The notes beneath the pieces are model-generated. The model was not told where the DNA came from. It saw nothing but the letters and a program-made list of their open reading frames with translations, and ran no database searches. Shown here one piece after another: positions 1 to 9,048 of a stretch of DNA of 64,000 nucleotides. The position numbers and the translations under genes are program-made. The stretch is from Vibrio sp. B1FLJ16 (GTDB lineage: Bacteria; Pseudomonadota; Gammaproteobacteria; Enterobacterales; Vibrionaceae). How positions within the stretch are numbered: position 1 is the stretch's first letter; the number at the start of each line of letters is the position of its first letter. Location of the stretch: the NCBI RefSeq assembly GCF_905175385.1, contig NZ_HG992750.1:1302001-1366000 (forward strand), written 5' to 3'.

Positions 1-2
1 AG

Positions 3-83
3 CCACCTCTGGTTAAGCTATTCATTGAAACAGTACAAAATACGATTGGTAACCCACCTATCTGGGAAAGCTATATGACGTAA
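3..83 (+). CDS. 3' end of a gene cut by the window edge, possibly a LysR-type regulator
   Basis: An open frame enters from the left edge and stops at TAA 81-83, giving 26 residues that end in WESYMT. The segment PPLVKLFIETV followed by a Pro-Pro-Ile-Trp stretch resembles the C-terminal tail of LysR-family effector domains. That assignment is pattern recognition on a very short piece and is weak. About 150 bases without a gene follow before the convergent DUF3316-like gene. Confidence 0.4.
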   Translation, partial: PPLVKLFIETVQNTIGNPPIWESYMT

Positions 84-233
84 ATTAAAGGACAACACTT
101 ATATACAAATAATACTAAATTTACGTCTATATCATGGAAATTTCTAATTTGTAATATTGGGGACAAGGAGCACGTCCCCAATTTATTCTTGGTAGTCATT
201 AAGGCATGTATTTTCTTTTAAAAAACACATACT

Positions 234-575
234 TTAGTCATGCAGTCTCATTGCGTTAAAGTGGTAGTCGACATTTAAAACTGCTTGATATTGAACATTA
301 TCACGAGCATAAGCCACTTCGTTAATTACCACATTACTACCATCAATACTGATATTTTTAACATTAGTATACATTGATAATCCAAGTTTATTTCTTAGGT
401 CTGATTCTGATAAGCCTTTTAGCGAATCTGACAAATCAAACCCTGCATTTAATGCTTGATCTTTGCTTTGATAGGTACCTACTTCCATATTTAATTCTTC
501 ATTAACTGTAATATTTGAAGCGAATACTGAAGAAGCCATAAGAATACCAGTTGTTAGTAGAAGTAACTTTTTCAT
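234..575 (-). CDS. Exported small protein, DUF3316-like
   Basis: A 113-residue protein with a clear Sec signal peptide (MKKLLLL... cut after VFA, about residue 19), so it should be periplasmic. The mature part has the pattern of small Vibrio proteins grouped as DUF3316: a short N-terminal segment, a region with YQSKDQALNAGFDLSDSLK, and a C-terminal strand rich in V and Y (YQAVLNVDYHF). No enzymatic motif is visible and the function is unknown. It stands alone, convergent with the fragment at the window start, with no operon partner. Confidence 0.6.
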   Translation of the reverse strand: MKKLLLLTTGILMASSVFASNITVNEELNMEVGTYQSKDQALNAGFDLSDSLKGLSESDLRNKLGLSMYTNVKNISIDGSNVVINEVAYARDNVQYQAVLNVDYHFNAMRLHD

Positions 576-749
576 TTTAAAACCCTTTTATTGTGTTAAG
601 TAGTATAGATAAATATCTATCGCGTTTTGTTGGGTTTATTATTAATCTCTGATGCAGGAAGATAAAGATAGGTTTCAGAATTTCACTATGGGCAAAATGG
701 CACGAATAGACTCAACAGACTTGTAACCGTAGCAAGTGATATACAAAAA

Positions 750-780
750 AGCGCTCAACCAATCAGTTAGGTTGAGCGCT
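750..780 (-). terminator. Rho-independent terminator of the DUF1254 gene
   Basis: A perfect 11-bp inverted repeat (AGCGCTCAACC with GGTTGAGCGCT, 9-nt loop) lies 15 bases past the stop of the minus-strand gene. On the minus strand it is followed by a run of six T, the classic intrinsic terminator form. Confidence 0.85.
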
Positions 781-794
781 CACCAAAAAAGGAG

Positions 795-2126
795 TTACTT
801 CACTTTTACGATTTCAGGCATTTGGTACTTTCCGCTCTGAATCTCTTCACCCGGTCCGTACAAACGCAGAATCGTGTAAAACGGTTTGTTCGGGATTGGC
901 AGGAAGTTAGCGTCGCCTTCTTTGCCCTTAGTATCCGCACTCATAGTTATGGTGTAGTAACCGTCAGCATCAGGCGTTAATGTGCGGTCACCACGGCTGT
1001 GGCGATTCATTTCGTTATGAGCCATCAGACGGTCATCACTGCCATAAATAGTTACTGACCAGAACTCAGAGACGTTTGGCGCTTTAAAACGCATCACGTA
1101 ATCGCCTTTGCTACCATCTAATTTTACGCCTTGTGCATCGAAGTCAGTTTTACGGTAAGCCGCTTCTACTGGTGGAAGCCCCCACTGACCAAGGTAAGTA
1201 CCCTCAGCAAACAGATCTCGCGCACCATCACTTAACGTATCACGGGTACCAAGTAGTACACGTGCATCTGTCATTTCAGGCGCGAGCTCCTGCAAGTGCT
1301 CCATCGCCGCTTTTTCACCCATTTTTGCCAGTTCTAGCTGCTTATCAGTGAAGTCATATTTGCAAGCTTCAATACCGATTGACTTATATTGTTCAACCCA
1401 CATTTTGTCTGCTTCAGCCATACTGCCATCACAAAGAGCAAAGTTTACACGCTCAAGCCATGATGTATGTTCAATATCCGGGTAGCTGCGCTCAACAGGT
1501 TTAGGTCCGTTTTCACCTAAATATTCAGATAACGTGCGAAGCGTCCATTGATCCATGTAGTTCAGTGCGACTTTTTCGTCTTGTTTACCAACGGCCATAA
1601 TACGACCCATCAATTTGACCAGGTTACTATCTACGCGGATAACTTCATCCACAGATTCTGGTACCTCCCCCTGCCAAGACTGAGAAGCAAACATGAACTG
1701 GCCACCTTCGGTACCGCGAGTACGCGAACCGAACATAGCGTTAGTATAGTGCCCCAGGTCCATGGTATGTAGGATCCAGTAACGACCTTCATCCATATCA
1801 GGAACGCTTACAATTACCGGCTCTGCCGCAACATCCAGCCAACCCATTACGTGCAGGGTATCGTTGTTAATCGTTACGTGATCTGTATACGTATCATCCG
1901 CGATATGGCGAATGTTCTGGAAACGGTTTAACGGGTAGTCTTTTTCTACAACCGTGCGATGAAAGAATTTATACGCCTCATCAATTGAGTAAGCATAAAT
2001 GTAGGCATTCTTTGCCAGCTCTTGTTCACTCTGTGTAAGAGCTGCGGTGCTGGTACCCGCAAAAGCACTTGCACTCAGTAAACTAACACCTAATGCAGCG
2101 GTAAGGGTTTTAATAGACGTTTTCAT
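795..2126 (-). CDS. Exported DUF1254/DUF1214 domain protein
   Basis: About 443 residues from the ATG at 2126, which I prefer because it starts a good signal peptide (MKTSIKTLTAALGVSLLSAS, cut after AFA). The upstream in-frame ATG at 2162 would put 12 polar residues in front of it. The N-terminal half matches DUF1254 (AYIYAYSIDEAYKFF, then NNDTLHVMGWLDVAAEPV). The C-terminal half matches DUF1214 (KGDYVMRFKAPNVSEFWSVT, then NPFYTILRLYGP-like ending). Family members are secreted proteins of unknown biochemical role. The gene diverges from a LysR regulator and shares a palindrome-bearing promoter region with it, so control by that regulator is likely. Confidence 0.85.
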   Translation of the reverse strand: MKTSIKTLTAALGVSLLSASAFAGTSTAALTQSEQELAKNAYIYAYSIDEAYKFFHRTVVEKDYPLNRFQNIRHIADDTYTDHVTINNDTLHVMGWLDVAAEPVIVSVPDMDEGRYWILHTMDLGHYTNAMFGSRTRGTEGGQFMFASQSWQGEVPESVDEVIRVDSNLVKLMGRIMAVGKQDEKVALNYMDQWTLRTLSEYLGENGPKPVERSYPDIEHTSWLERVNFALCDGSMAEADKMWVEQYKSIGIEACKYDFTDKQLELAKMGEKAAMEHLQELAPEMTDARVLLGTRDTLSDGARDLFAEGTYLGQWGLPPVEAAYRKTDFDAQGVKLDGSKGDYVMRFKAPNVSEFWSVTIYGSDDRLMAHNEMNRHSRGDRTLTPDADGYYTITMSADTKGKEGDANFLPIPNKPFYTILRLYGPGEEIQSGKYQMPEIVKVK

Positions 2127-2211
2127 ACAGAACCTGCTTGATATTGAATTCGTTGAAAACAATATACTGAGGCTGTAGCCATATTAAAAATAACCTAACA
2201 ACATTCAAATC

Positions 2212-2227
2212 ATATCAAATTTGATAT
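2212..2227. promoter_or_regulatory. 16-bp perfect palindrome, likely LysR operator
   Basis: ATATCAAATTTGATAT lies in the 133-bp gap between the divergent DUF1254 gene and the LysR gene, 33 bases before the regulator start. LysR proteins usually bind T-N11-A dyads in such divergent gaps, which fits; binding itself is inference. Confidence 0.5.
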
Positions 2228-2259
2228 ACTAAATTTATTTCAGACCAGTCTTGTAACTT

Positions 2260-3180
2260 ATGATTAATTTTGATTACAACTTATTGAAAATACTTGCAGT
2301 ATTACTTGAAACACAAAGCACCACAGTAACTGCAGATAAACTGGCCACCAGCCAGCCTGCAATAAGCCGCTCGCTCAAAAAACTCAGAGAGTTATTAGCT
2401 GACGATATACTCGTGCGTAACGGTGGGCAGATGACACTGACTCCTAAAGCGGAGCGCATTAAAAGCCAGCTACCAGAGATTATTGACTCAATCAGCGCAC
2501 TGGTCGAGACCACTGTAGATTTCGATCCAGCTAGCTTCAGACAAGATGTCAACATAGCGATGAACAGCTCTATTGGCCAGTGGTTTGCGGCACCTCTGGC
2601 TCAAATGTTGTCGGAGAAAGCACCGCTATTGAATCTGACGATTGAAGACTGGACGGAGACAACGGCAAGCAAGATAGACAGCGGCGATATACAGTTTGGG
2701 ATCAACTACTTCCCGATGGATCTGCCTAAGCACTTTGTACAGAGAAAAGGCGGGAAAGATCATTTTGGTATCGTCTGCCGTGCAAACCACCCTCTCGCAA
2801 ACAAGACAATGAAACTTGATGATTTCACTCAGTATCCTTTTGCAGTGCACATCATCAAAGACTGGAATGAAAGAGAGCAACACATTTCAAGACTACTTAA
2901 GCCCTTTGATATCATGCCGCGAATACAACTGCGCACGACTCACCTTAGTGTGATTCTAGACGCAATAGAAAAACGAGATCTACTGTTCCCCTGCTCAAAA
3001 CACTTGATTGAACAACTCGGTAACCGCTACGCAAACATTAATATGGATAACGATATGCCAACATTGGAAGGTCATTTTGGCTACGTCTATGGTGTGAAGT
3101 GGAGAAATGCTCCATTGACAAAGTGGCTGGAAGACACAATCAATCAGCTGATGCTGTCACTTGGAATTCAACTTCGGTAA
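2260..3180 (+). CDS. LysR-family transcriptional regulator
   Basis: A 306-residue protein of normal LysR length. The N-terminal winged helix-turn-helix is clear: NLLKILAVLLETQSTTVTAD, then TSQPAISRSLKKLRELL and DDILVRNGGQMTLT. The substrate-binding domain follows from about residue 90. It diverges from the DUF1254 gene with a 16-bp palindrome between the two starts. Inference: it controls its neighbour and itself. The effector cannot be deduced. Confidence 0.9.
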   Translation: MINFDYNLLKILAVLLETQSTTVTADKLATSQPAISRSLKKLRELLADDILVRNGGQMTLTPKAERIKSQLPEIIDSISALVETTVDFDPASFRQDVNIAMNSSIGQWFAAPLAQMLSEKAPLLNLTIEDWTETTASKIDSGDIQFGINYFPMDLPKHFVQRKGGKDHFGIVCRANHPLANKTMKLDDFTQYPFAVHIIKDWNEREQHISRLLKPFDIMPRIQLRTTHLSVILDAIEKRDLLFPCSKHLIEQLGNRYANINMDNDMPTLEGHFGYVYGVKWRNAPLTKWLEDTINQLMLSLGIQLR

Positions 3181-3390
3181 TTAACCTTCTTACTCATAAG
3201 CATTGTGTTGTGTCCGCACACAGCACTCAGCATTTGATTTTTCAGGAATTAAGCCTAACTCTTATTTATAATCGAATTAATAACATTGAAGATTTAATTC
3301 ACGTTTATCACTTTTCAGAACGTCACTACCTGCTGGATAAATAAAGTAAGCGTAAGGCACGCTTTAAAACAAATGTTAGACAGGGTACCT

Positions 3391-5025
3391 ATGAAACCAA
3401 GGAAGAAGCTTTTATCCATCTCTCCGGAAATTAAATATACTGCGCTAGCAGTGTTCATCGCGCTATTCTTTATCGCTGTGAATATCTGGTTCCGGCCAAT
3501 CTTACCCATTGATGAAACCCGCTATGTATCAGTGGCTTGGGAGATGTGGTTCAACAATAGCTGGTTGGTACCCCATATAAACGGATTGCCGTACGAACAC
3601 AAACCGCCGTTTATGTTCTGGCTGTTCAGTGCAGTGTGGTCATTGTTTGGTACTTCCGATACAGTAACACGGCTCATCGTACCTGGCTTTTGTCTGCTTA
3701 ATCTCTATCTGGTAGGAAAACTGGCTGAAAAAATTTACCCTGAATCACCACAAGCGAAGTGGTTATCTCCCCTCGTTCTGATCAGTTTTCTGGGTTGGTT
3801 CCTGTACTCAGGCATGATCATGTTTGATCTAATACTTGCAGTATTTGTTCAGCTTGCGATGCTGAGTTTTTGGCGATATACCGAAACAAACCAGATGATA
3901 TGGTCTTATCTCAGTGGGGTCTTTCTCGGACTGGGTATTCTCACTAAAGGGCCGGTGGTATTTGTCTATTTTATTCCATTTTTGTTGTTAGCCCGACTTT
4001 GGCACCCATCCCCCGCTTCTATCAACAAAGCATTTTTAATAGCGGCTCTCAAAACAATAGGAATCTCTATTGGGATTATTCTTCTCTGGGCCGTCCCAGC
4101 GGCAATATCCGGAGGAGAGGAATATGCTAAGGCCATTTTCTGGGGGCAATCTGCAGGTAGGATGCAGGACTCTTTCGCGCACGCGCGGCCTTTTTACTGG
4201 TATATCATGCTGTTGCCGGCATTACTGTTTCCCTGGTTATTCCTTATCAGTTTCTGGCGTGGTCGTCCCTGGGTTTGGGTAGGTCGAAGAGATACCTTCT
4301 GCTTTTCCCTGTTTGTATTTGTAGTTGGGATATTCAGCTGTTTCAGCGGGAAGCAAATTCACTATTTGTTGCCAGCCTTTCCTTTCGCCGCGGTTTGGGT
4401 AGCCAAAAGACTGAATACCGAAGAACTTAAATCAGAACCTGTCGTAATTGCATTATTGGTTCTGATAACCATCGCGATTTTTTCATCGCCAGTCTGGATA
4501 GAAAAAGCATTTCGCAGTGCTGAAATTACACGGGGCAACCTCCTTTGGGGGCTGTTACCCGCGTTGCTGCTTTTTCTTCTTATGTGGAAGAAAGCACCCG
4601 CGGTTGACCGCCTTGCGCTTAACATCGGTGCACTGATGCTCAGCTTCTCGGCTTTAATGGCAAGTTTGTCTCCCATATTACATAACGTCTATGATGTAAC
4701 AGAGATAGGTCGTCAGATTCATCAGTTGCAAGCGCAAGGGCACACTGTTTCGTACATCGGTAAATATCACAATACCTTTGGTTTTGCAGGCAAACTCGAA
4801 AAGCCGCTGAACTTAGTTCCGGCGTCCAGGCAAGAGCGCAATGCCTTTCTGAACACAGAACCTGGCTATACGATCTGGATTCTACGTAACAAGACACAAG
4901 CACTAGCAACCAACGCTATCTACATGACACCTTATCGTGGCCGATGGCTATTCATCATAGATAACCAAGTGCTGGCTAAAGTGCTTCAGGATAGCGAGGA
5001 GACCAAAGTCTCAGAATCGTCATAG
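3391..5025 (+). CDS. ArnT-like / PMT-family membrane glycosyltransferase
   Basis: About 544 residues with some 12 hydrophobic segments. I start at the ATG at 3391 (MKPRKKLLS), which has AGGG five bases upstream; an in-frame ATG at 3373 has no ribosome site. After the first membrane helix comes the acidic luminal motif PIDETRYVSVAWEMW, typical of GT-C enzymes such as ArnT, and then YEHKPPFMFWLF. A C-terminal soluble domain of about 100 residues follows the last helix. Relatives move a sugar from undecaprenyl phosphate onto lipid A or protein. The actual sugar and acceptor are unknown, because no aminoarabinose genes lie beside it. It appears to be monocistronic. Confidence 0.8.
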   Translation: MKPRKKLLSISPEIKYTALAVFIALFFIAVNIWFRPILPIDETRYVSVAWEMWFNNSWLVPHINGLPYEHKPPFMFWLFSAVWSLFGTSDTVTRLIVPGFCLLNLYLVGKLAEKIYPESPQAKWLSPLVLISFLGWFLYSGMIMFDLILAVFVQLAMLSFWRYTETNQMIWSYLSGVFLGLGILTKGPVVFVYFIPFLLLARLWHPSPASINKAFLIAALKTIGISIGIILLWAVPAAISGGEEYAKAIFWGQSAGRMQDSFAHARPFYWYIMLLPALLFPWLFLISFWRGRPWVWVGRRDTFCFSLFVFVVGIFSCFSGKQIHYLLPAFPFAAVWVAKRLNTEELKSEPVVIALLVLITIAIFSSPVWIEKAFRSAEITRGNLLWGLLPALLLFLLMWKKAPAVDRLALNIGALMLSFSALMASLSPILHNVYDVTEIGRQIHQLQAQGHTVSYIGKYHNTFGFAGKLEKPLNLVPASRQERNAFLNTEPGYTIWILRNKTQALATNAIYMTPYRGRWLFIIDNQVLAKVLQDSEETKVSESS

Positions 5026-5072
5026 CAACTTTGCGGTTCAAAAGTACAAAAAAGTTGAAGTGATAGTCGGTA

Positions 5073-5414
5073 TTAGCTGACGTAAACCTCAACTAAACTT
5101 CCCCAAAACAGTACGTGAATCGACCACAAAACAATGCTCCTGAGAGGCAGCATATGTACGGCTAACTGAGGATATGCCTTTAAGTCTTGTACAGAAAAAT
5201 ACATCTGTGGCTGCATGTCCCAGCTTGTAGCCAAACTTATTCCATATTTAACGTGGGGGTGATTGAGCAGGTATTGTGCGTAGGACGAGTAAATGGTCCA
5301 TAGTCCAAGCATACCAAACAGTTCAATCAAACCTATTAACTCTAAACTAAATGGCAATAAGGTAGGGCCACCTAGTAATAAAAGAACAACAAAAATCCAT
5401 TTTTTACTTTTCAT
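5073..5414 (-). CDS. Small membrane protein of unknown function
   Basis: 113 residues from the ATG at 5414 (MKSKKWIFVV). An open frame continues upstream to 5543 but runs through the neighbouring acetyltransferase gene, so the short start is preferred. Two N-terminal hydrophobic segments (residues 5-22 and 27-45) and one at the C-terminus flank a polar middle. No family recognised. The gene lies 17 bases after the GNAT gene on the same strand and is probably cotranscribed. Confidence 0.55.
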   Translation of the reverse strand: MKSKKWIFVVLLLLGGPTLLPFSLELIGLIELFGMLGLWTIYSSYAQYLLNHPHVKYGISLATSWDMQPQMYFSVQDLKAYPQLAVHMLPLRSIVLWSIHVLFWGSLVEVYVS

Positions 5415-5430
5415 ATTCCATTTTTCTAAA

Positions 5431-5946
5431 CTAAATATCTGAGATATAAATGCAAACTTCTCTCTCTGCTCCTTGCATACGATTAGTGCGGTTTTCCAAA
5501 TAGTTAACACCAAGTTTTTGAATAACAGACTTGGATCGTTCATTACCGACCAAATGCATAACTTGCAATTTGATCAATCCAAACTCCTGTTTACTAAAAG
5601 TGATAAGGGCTTGTGACGCTTCCGTGGCATAACCATGCCCCCAATAAGCTACACCCAACCAATAACCTAACGTTCCAGTGCCTTCCTCAAGCTTGGGGAA
5701 ACTCACCGCACCTATCACCTCAAGGCTTTCTTTCAACGTAATAGCGTAGACAATACCTTTACCGCTGGTAAAAAGCTGCTCATGAATTTTAATCCAGGAC
5801 TCCGCATCAGAGAGCGCATAAGGGTGCGGCATGTTTGCCGTCATGTCCGATATGACTTTATCTCCGGCCAGAGCTGAAACTCTTGCAGCATCAGACAACA
5901 CAAATGGTCTGAGCAACAACCTGTCTGTTTCTATGTTCTTTTGCAT
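5431..5946 (-). CDS. GNAT-family N-acetyltransferase (RimJ/RimL type)
   Basis: 171 residues. The start MQKNIETDRLLLRPFVLSDA is the hallmark opening of the RimJ/RimL subgroup, and the acetyl-CoA loop region is seen around LGYWLGVAYWGHGYATEA, with a C-terminal NERSKSVIQKLG segment. Such enzymes acetylate protein N-termini, small amines or antibiotics; the target here is unknown. It is part of a minus-strand run of four small genes (membrane protein, Nudix, GNAT, membrane protein) from 6646 to 5073. Confidence 0.85.
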   Translation of the reverse strand: MQKNIETDRLLLRPFVLSDAARVSALAGDKVISDMTANMPHPYALSDAESWIKIHEQLFTSGKGIVYAITLKESLEVIGAVSFPKLEEGTGTLGYWLGVAYWGHGYATEASQALITFSKQEFGLIKLQVMHLVGNERSKSVIQKLGVNYLENRTNRMQGAEREVCIYISDI

Positions 5947-5969
5947 ATTTCCCTCTATGACGTCGCGAT

Positions 5970-6431
5970 TTAAATGCAGTAATGATTCACGGAAGTCGGC
6001 GCTACCAACATACTTTCGATTTTCTTGATGGCATCAGAGAATAATTTATAGCAGTCACGCTCCATAGGGTTGCCAAGCTTGTGCCAGAAAAAACTGAAGG
6101 TTAGCCCACCATCGTCTTGTGTGAAGAAATCCCACCGCTCAGGCAACACTTCAATAACGTCACAGCGTACAAAGTGCCACAGTTGATCTTGGTAACCACT
6201 TTCCCAGCAACACATATATTCAGTACCTGATACTTGTGAAATGCCAGACTCCTCTTTTAGTTCTCGCAATACCGCGCTCTCTACAGATTCGTCGTCTTCT
6301 TCAAGAGTCCCCTTTACAATTTGCACGCCAGCTAAAGGATGCTGAAACAACAGTAGTTCTATCTCGTCACTTTGGTTACGCAAGACCACGGGACAAACTT
6401 TCACTTCCCTGTTTATTACCCTTGCATCCAT
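5970..6431 (-). CDS. Nudix hydrolase
   Basis: 153 residues from the ATG at 6431, which overlaps the TGA of the upstream small gene (TGATG), so translational coupling is likely. The Nudix box is present as G-x6-E-x7-REL-x-EE-x-GI (RELKEESGI), with one extra residue compared with the usual G-x5-E spacing. Nudix enzymes hydrolyse nucleoside diphosphates linked to another group, using Mg2+ bound by the Glu residues. The substrate is not evident. Confidence 0.85.
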   Translation of the reverse strand: MDARVINREVKVCPVVLRNQSDEIELLLFQHPLAGVQIVKGTLEEDDESVESAVLRELKEESGISQVSGTEYMCCWESGYQDQLWHFVRCDVIEVLPERWDFFTQDDGGLTFSFFWHKLGNPMERDCYKLFSDAIKKIESMLVAPTSVNHYCI

Positions 6432-6646
6432 CACTGATTCGAAGGTTTCTGTACGTGATCACTTTTTGCGGTCAGAAAGGCTAAATAGATAAGACCTAAT
6501 GGTGGAATTAATGCTAATAGAAATCCAATTAGCGTAGAGATAATTGGGGTGCTGGTTTTTCTCCTACCCAAGTAGTAACTCAAAATTATGCTTGCAACTA
6601 AATAGACTGATAATATTTGTAAAACGAATGTAGCGTTTAGATTCAT
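6431..6646 (-). CDS. Small two-helix membrane protein
   Basis: 71 residues starting at 6646, chosen because a near-perfect Shine-Dalgarno (AAAGGAGGT) sits just upstream. Two hydrophobic helices (about residues 5-25 and 33-58) are separated by YYLGRRKTSTP, and the tail is polar. No family recognised. Its stop overlaps the start of the Nudix gene, so it heads that small operon. Confidence 0.6.
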   Translation of the reverse strand: MNLNATFVLQILSVYLVASIILSYYLGRRKTSTPIISTLIGFLLALIPPLGLIYLAFLTAKSDHVQKPSNQ

Positions 6647-7009
6647 AGCAACCTCCTTTTGCATAGAACACTTTTCAAGTAACGATAAGTACTTGTAATG
6701 GAAGATAATGCAGCTTCTAAATCCAATATGCAACTAAGAACAACTCACAACCCGTTCCCTCGCCATATTCGACAGATTTATACTTTTACCCACTTGAGTT
6801 ACCTTCCACTCTATAACCTTTCGGAATACCCTTTCACGATATTGGAATTGGCAGAAAACTTAATAATCTCTGTATATTGTATTTAACAACTTATCAACAC
6901 TGATAATTATGTTTAAACACCAAAAAACGCAGTGAACCTTATCAATCTGAGATGGAACTTACTGGTTGATAATCAAACTTGTCATATAACGATGAAACGG
7001 AGATCAGGG
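6647..7009. other. Intergenic region between divergent genes
   Basis: A 363-base AT-rich gap between the small membrane gene (leftward) and the binding-protein gene (rightward). It should hold both promoters, but I see no convincing operator or conserved RNA. Open frames within it lack ribosome sites and protein-like composition. Confidence 0.5.
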
Positions 7010-7783
7010 ATGAAAAAGCTAATTTTTGCTTTAACGGCAGTAGCAGCTTTAAATACAGGGAGCGTATCCGCAAAACAGTGGGAAAACGTACGTATTGGCG
7101 TTGAAGGTGCCTACCCTCCTTACAGCTGGGTTACTCCTGAAGGAAAGCTGACTGGATTTGATATCGATATTGCCAACGCGCTATGTGAAGAGATGCAGGT
7201 TAAGTGCACCTTAGTTGCTCAAGATTGGGATGGTATGATCCCTGCTCTAATGACGCGTAAATTTGATGCTATTGTGGCGTCTATGTCGATCACCGAAGAG
7301 CGTAAACAAAAAGTCGATTTTACCGACAAATATTACCAGGTAGCGTCACGATTTGTTGCAAAGAAAGGCGATGATTTCCAGTTCAGTCCTAAAGGGCTAG
7401 ACGGCAAAAAGATCGGCGTACAACGTGCGAGCACCCATGATAAATACGTCACTGCTAACTACTCGGGTGTCGACATCAAACGCTACGGCTCGCAAGACGA
7501 AGCCTTTATGGATCTTAAATCGGGTCGTGTGGATTTAGTAATCAACAATATTCCGGCAGTGAAGAAAGGACTTCTCGAAAAAGAAGGCGGAGAAAACTAC
7601 ACGTTTGTTGGTCCTCAAATCACAGATCGAGAGTGGTTTGGAGAAGGTGTTGGAATTGCGATACGCAAGAACTCTCCTGAACTACGTCAGAAGTTCAATC
7701 AGGCTATTCAAACTATACGCGAGAATGGTAAATACGAAGAGATTCAAAACAAGTATTTCGATTTCGACATTTATGGTGGTTAA
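7010..7783 (+). CDS. Periplasmic amino-acid/opine-binding protein (ABC SBP family 3)
   Basis: About 257 residues from the ATG at 7010, which begins a signal peptide (MKKLIFALTAVAALNTGSVS, cut after AKA-like SAK) and has AGGG just upstream. The mature protein has the type-3 solute-binding signatures GAYPPYSWVTPEGKLTGFDI, DWDGMIPALMTRKFDAI and SMSITEERKQKVDFTDKYY, as in the lysine/arginine/ornithine, histidine and octopine binders. No permease or ATPase gene is adjacent, so it must use a transporter encoded elsewhere or act as a scout protein. It lies just before an amine-oxidase operon, and the shared subject suggests a basic amino acid or an opine as ligand. Confidence 0.85.
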   Translation: MKKLIFALTAVAALNTGSVSAKQWENVRIGVEGAYPPYSWVTPEGKLTGFDIDIANALCEEMQVKCTLVAQDWDGMIPALMTRKFDAIVASMSITEERKQKVDFTDKYYQVASRFVAKKGDDFQFSPKGLDGKKIGVQRASTHDKYVTANYSGVDIKRYGSQDEAFMDLKSGRVDLVINNIPAVKKGLLEKEGGENYTFVGPQITDREWFGEGVGIAIRKNSPELRQKFNQAIQTIRENGKYEEIQNKYFDFDIYGG

Positions 7784-7808
7784 CCACCCACTAAGGCTGT
7801 TCAACAAT

Positions 7809-7835
7809 AGCTGCAAGAGCAACTAGCTTGCAGCT
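7809..7835 (+). terminator. Rho-independent terminator after the binding-protein gene
   Basis: A perfect 9-bp stem (AGCTGCAAG with CTTGCAGCT, 9-nt loop) is followed by a T run. It separates the binding protein from the oxidase genes, which start 107 bases later, so it either ends transcription or attenuates it to favour the binding protein. Confidence 0.8.
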
Positions 7836-7941
7836 TTTTAGACAAGTCATCCATCCCTCATCCTCTTTATCACGACGGTGTTTTTATGTTTTACCTTCAA
7901 CGTGCTCTGCTCACAAACAATACTCCTAGAGAACATCAATC

Positions 7942-9045
7942 ATGAAAGAGTGTGAGGTTGCGATTGTTGGCGGTGGTATGGTTGGCTCAGCTCTGGGTTA
8001 CGGGCTGGCAAAGCTTGGCGTTGATACTGTCATACTCGATCAGGGAGACAATGCGCTAAGAGCAGCCCGCGGTAACTTTGGGTTGTTGTGGGTGCAGGGT
8101 AAAGGCGCTGATTTTAAGCCCTATTCCGATTGGACATTATTATCTGCGTATCTATGGCCAAGTTTTGCAAAAGAGATAACTTCACTCACTGGCATTGATA
8201 TTCAGTTTGAGCAAAAAGGCGGTATTCATTTTTGTCTTGATGAGGATGAGCTGAACGAGTACGCGATTGAATTGGAGCAACAAGCTGCAATAAGTGATGG
8301 CAAGTTCAAATACCAGATGCTCAATGCTGAAGAACTCAAAAAGTTAGAGCCCAATATTGGTTCTACGATACCCGGCGGTTGTTACTCCCCCAATGACGGC
8401 CATGTAAATCCATTACTCCTGTTACGAGCAATGCATGCCGGATTTATCGCTTATGGGGGAAGTTACCGCCCCAACCATAGTGTTCAGAGTATCTCAAAAA
8501 CCTCTGATGGATTTTTCCTGCAAACGGAGCAAGGTGAGTTACGTGCCAGAAAAGTGGTTTTAGCCGCTGGGTTAGACAACAAACGTTTAGCGCCGATGTT
8601 AAAACTAAACCAGCCACTCCATCCACAGCGTGGCCAAATACTCATTACTGAGCGTCTGCCGCAACTACTGAATTACCCTTCGATCTACCTTCGTCAAACT
8701 CATGAGGGCACGATTCAGATCGGCGACTCTTGTGAAGATGCAGACTTGGATGACAGCAATACCGCTATGGTGATGGCTCAGTTATCTAAACGGGCAATAC
8801 GGGTTCTTCCTGCATTACAACATCGCCGTATAGTGAGAGGTTGGGGAGCGCTTCGAGTACTTAGCCCAGACGGATATCCTATTTATGAACAATCAAACGA
8901 GTGCGGTTCACACGCTTTTGCATTCAGTTGCCATAGCGGCGTGACTTTAGCTGCCGCACACGCCCTTAAACTGGCTCCCATGATTGTCAGCGGTAAATTA
9001 GATGACTCTGTCTCTCCTTTTTCACCACTACGTTTTAAGGGTTAA
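7942..9045 (+). CDS. FAD-dependent amine oxidase, DAO/OoxB/HcnC-type beta subunit
   Basis: 367 residues. The N-terminal dinucleotide-binding fold is clear (EVAIVGGGMVGSALGYGLAK, then VILDQGD), and the rest has the D-amino-acid oxidase (DAO) pattern, including HPQRGQILITE and a C-terminal AFSCHSGVTLAAAHA. In opine oxidase, D-hydroxyproline dehydrogenase and HcnABC, such a subunit oxidises the amine substrate. It is followed after three bases by a [2Fe-2S] subunit and then by the alpha subunit. Which of these substrates applies is not decidable from the sequence. Confidence 0.85.
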   Translation: MKECEVAIVGGGMVGSALGYGLAKLGVDTVILDQGDNALRAARGNFGLLWVQGKGADFKPYSDWTLLSAYLWPSFAKEITSLTGIDIQFEQKGGIHFCLDEDELNEYAIELEQQAAISDGKFKYQMLNAEELKKLEPNIGSTIPGGCYSPNDGHVNPLLLLRAMHAGFIAYGGSYRPNHSVQSISKTSDGFFLQTEQGELRARKVVLAAGLDNKRLAPMLKLNQPLHPQRGQILITERLPQLLNYPSIYLRQTHEGTIQIGDSCEDADLDDSNTAMVMAQLSKRAIRVLPALQHRRIVRGWGALRVLSPDGYPIYEQSNECGSHAFAFSCHSGVTLAAAHALKLAPMIVSGKLDDSVSPFSPLRFKG

Positions 9046-9048
9046 CTC

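Noticed and set aside
3099..3344. 81-residue plus-strand frame at the end of the LysR gene
   Set aside because: It overlaps the regulator in another frame, has no ribosome site and low-complexity content.
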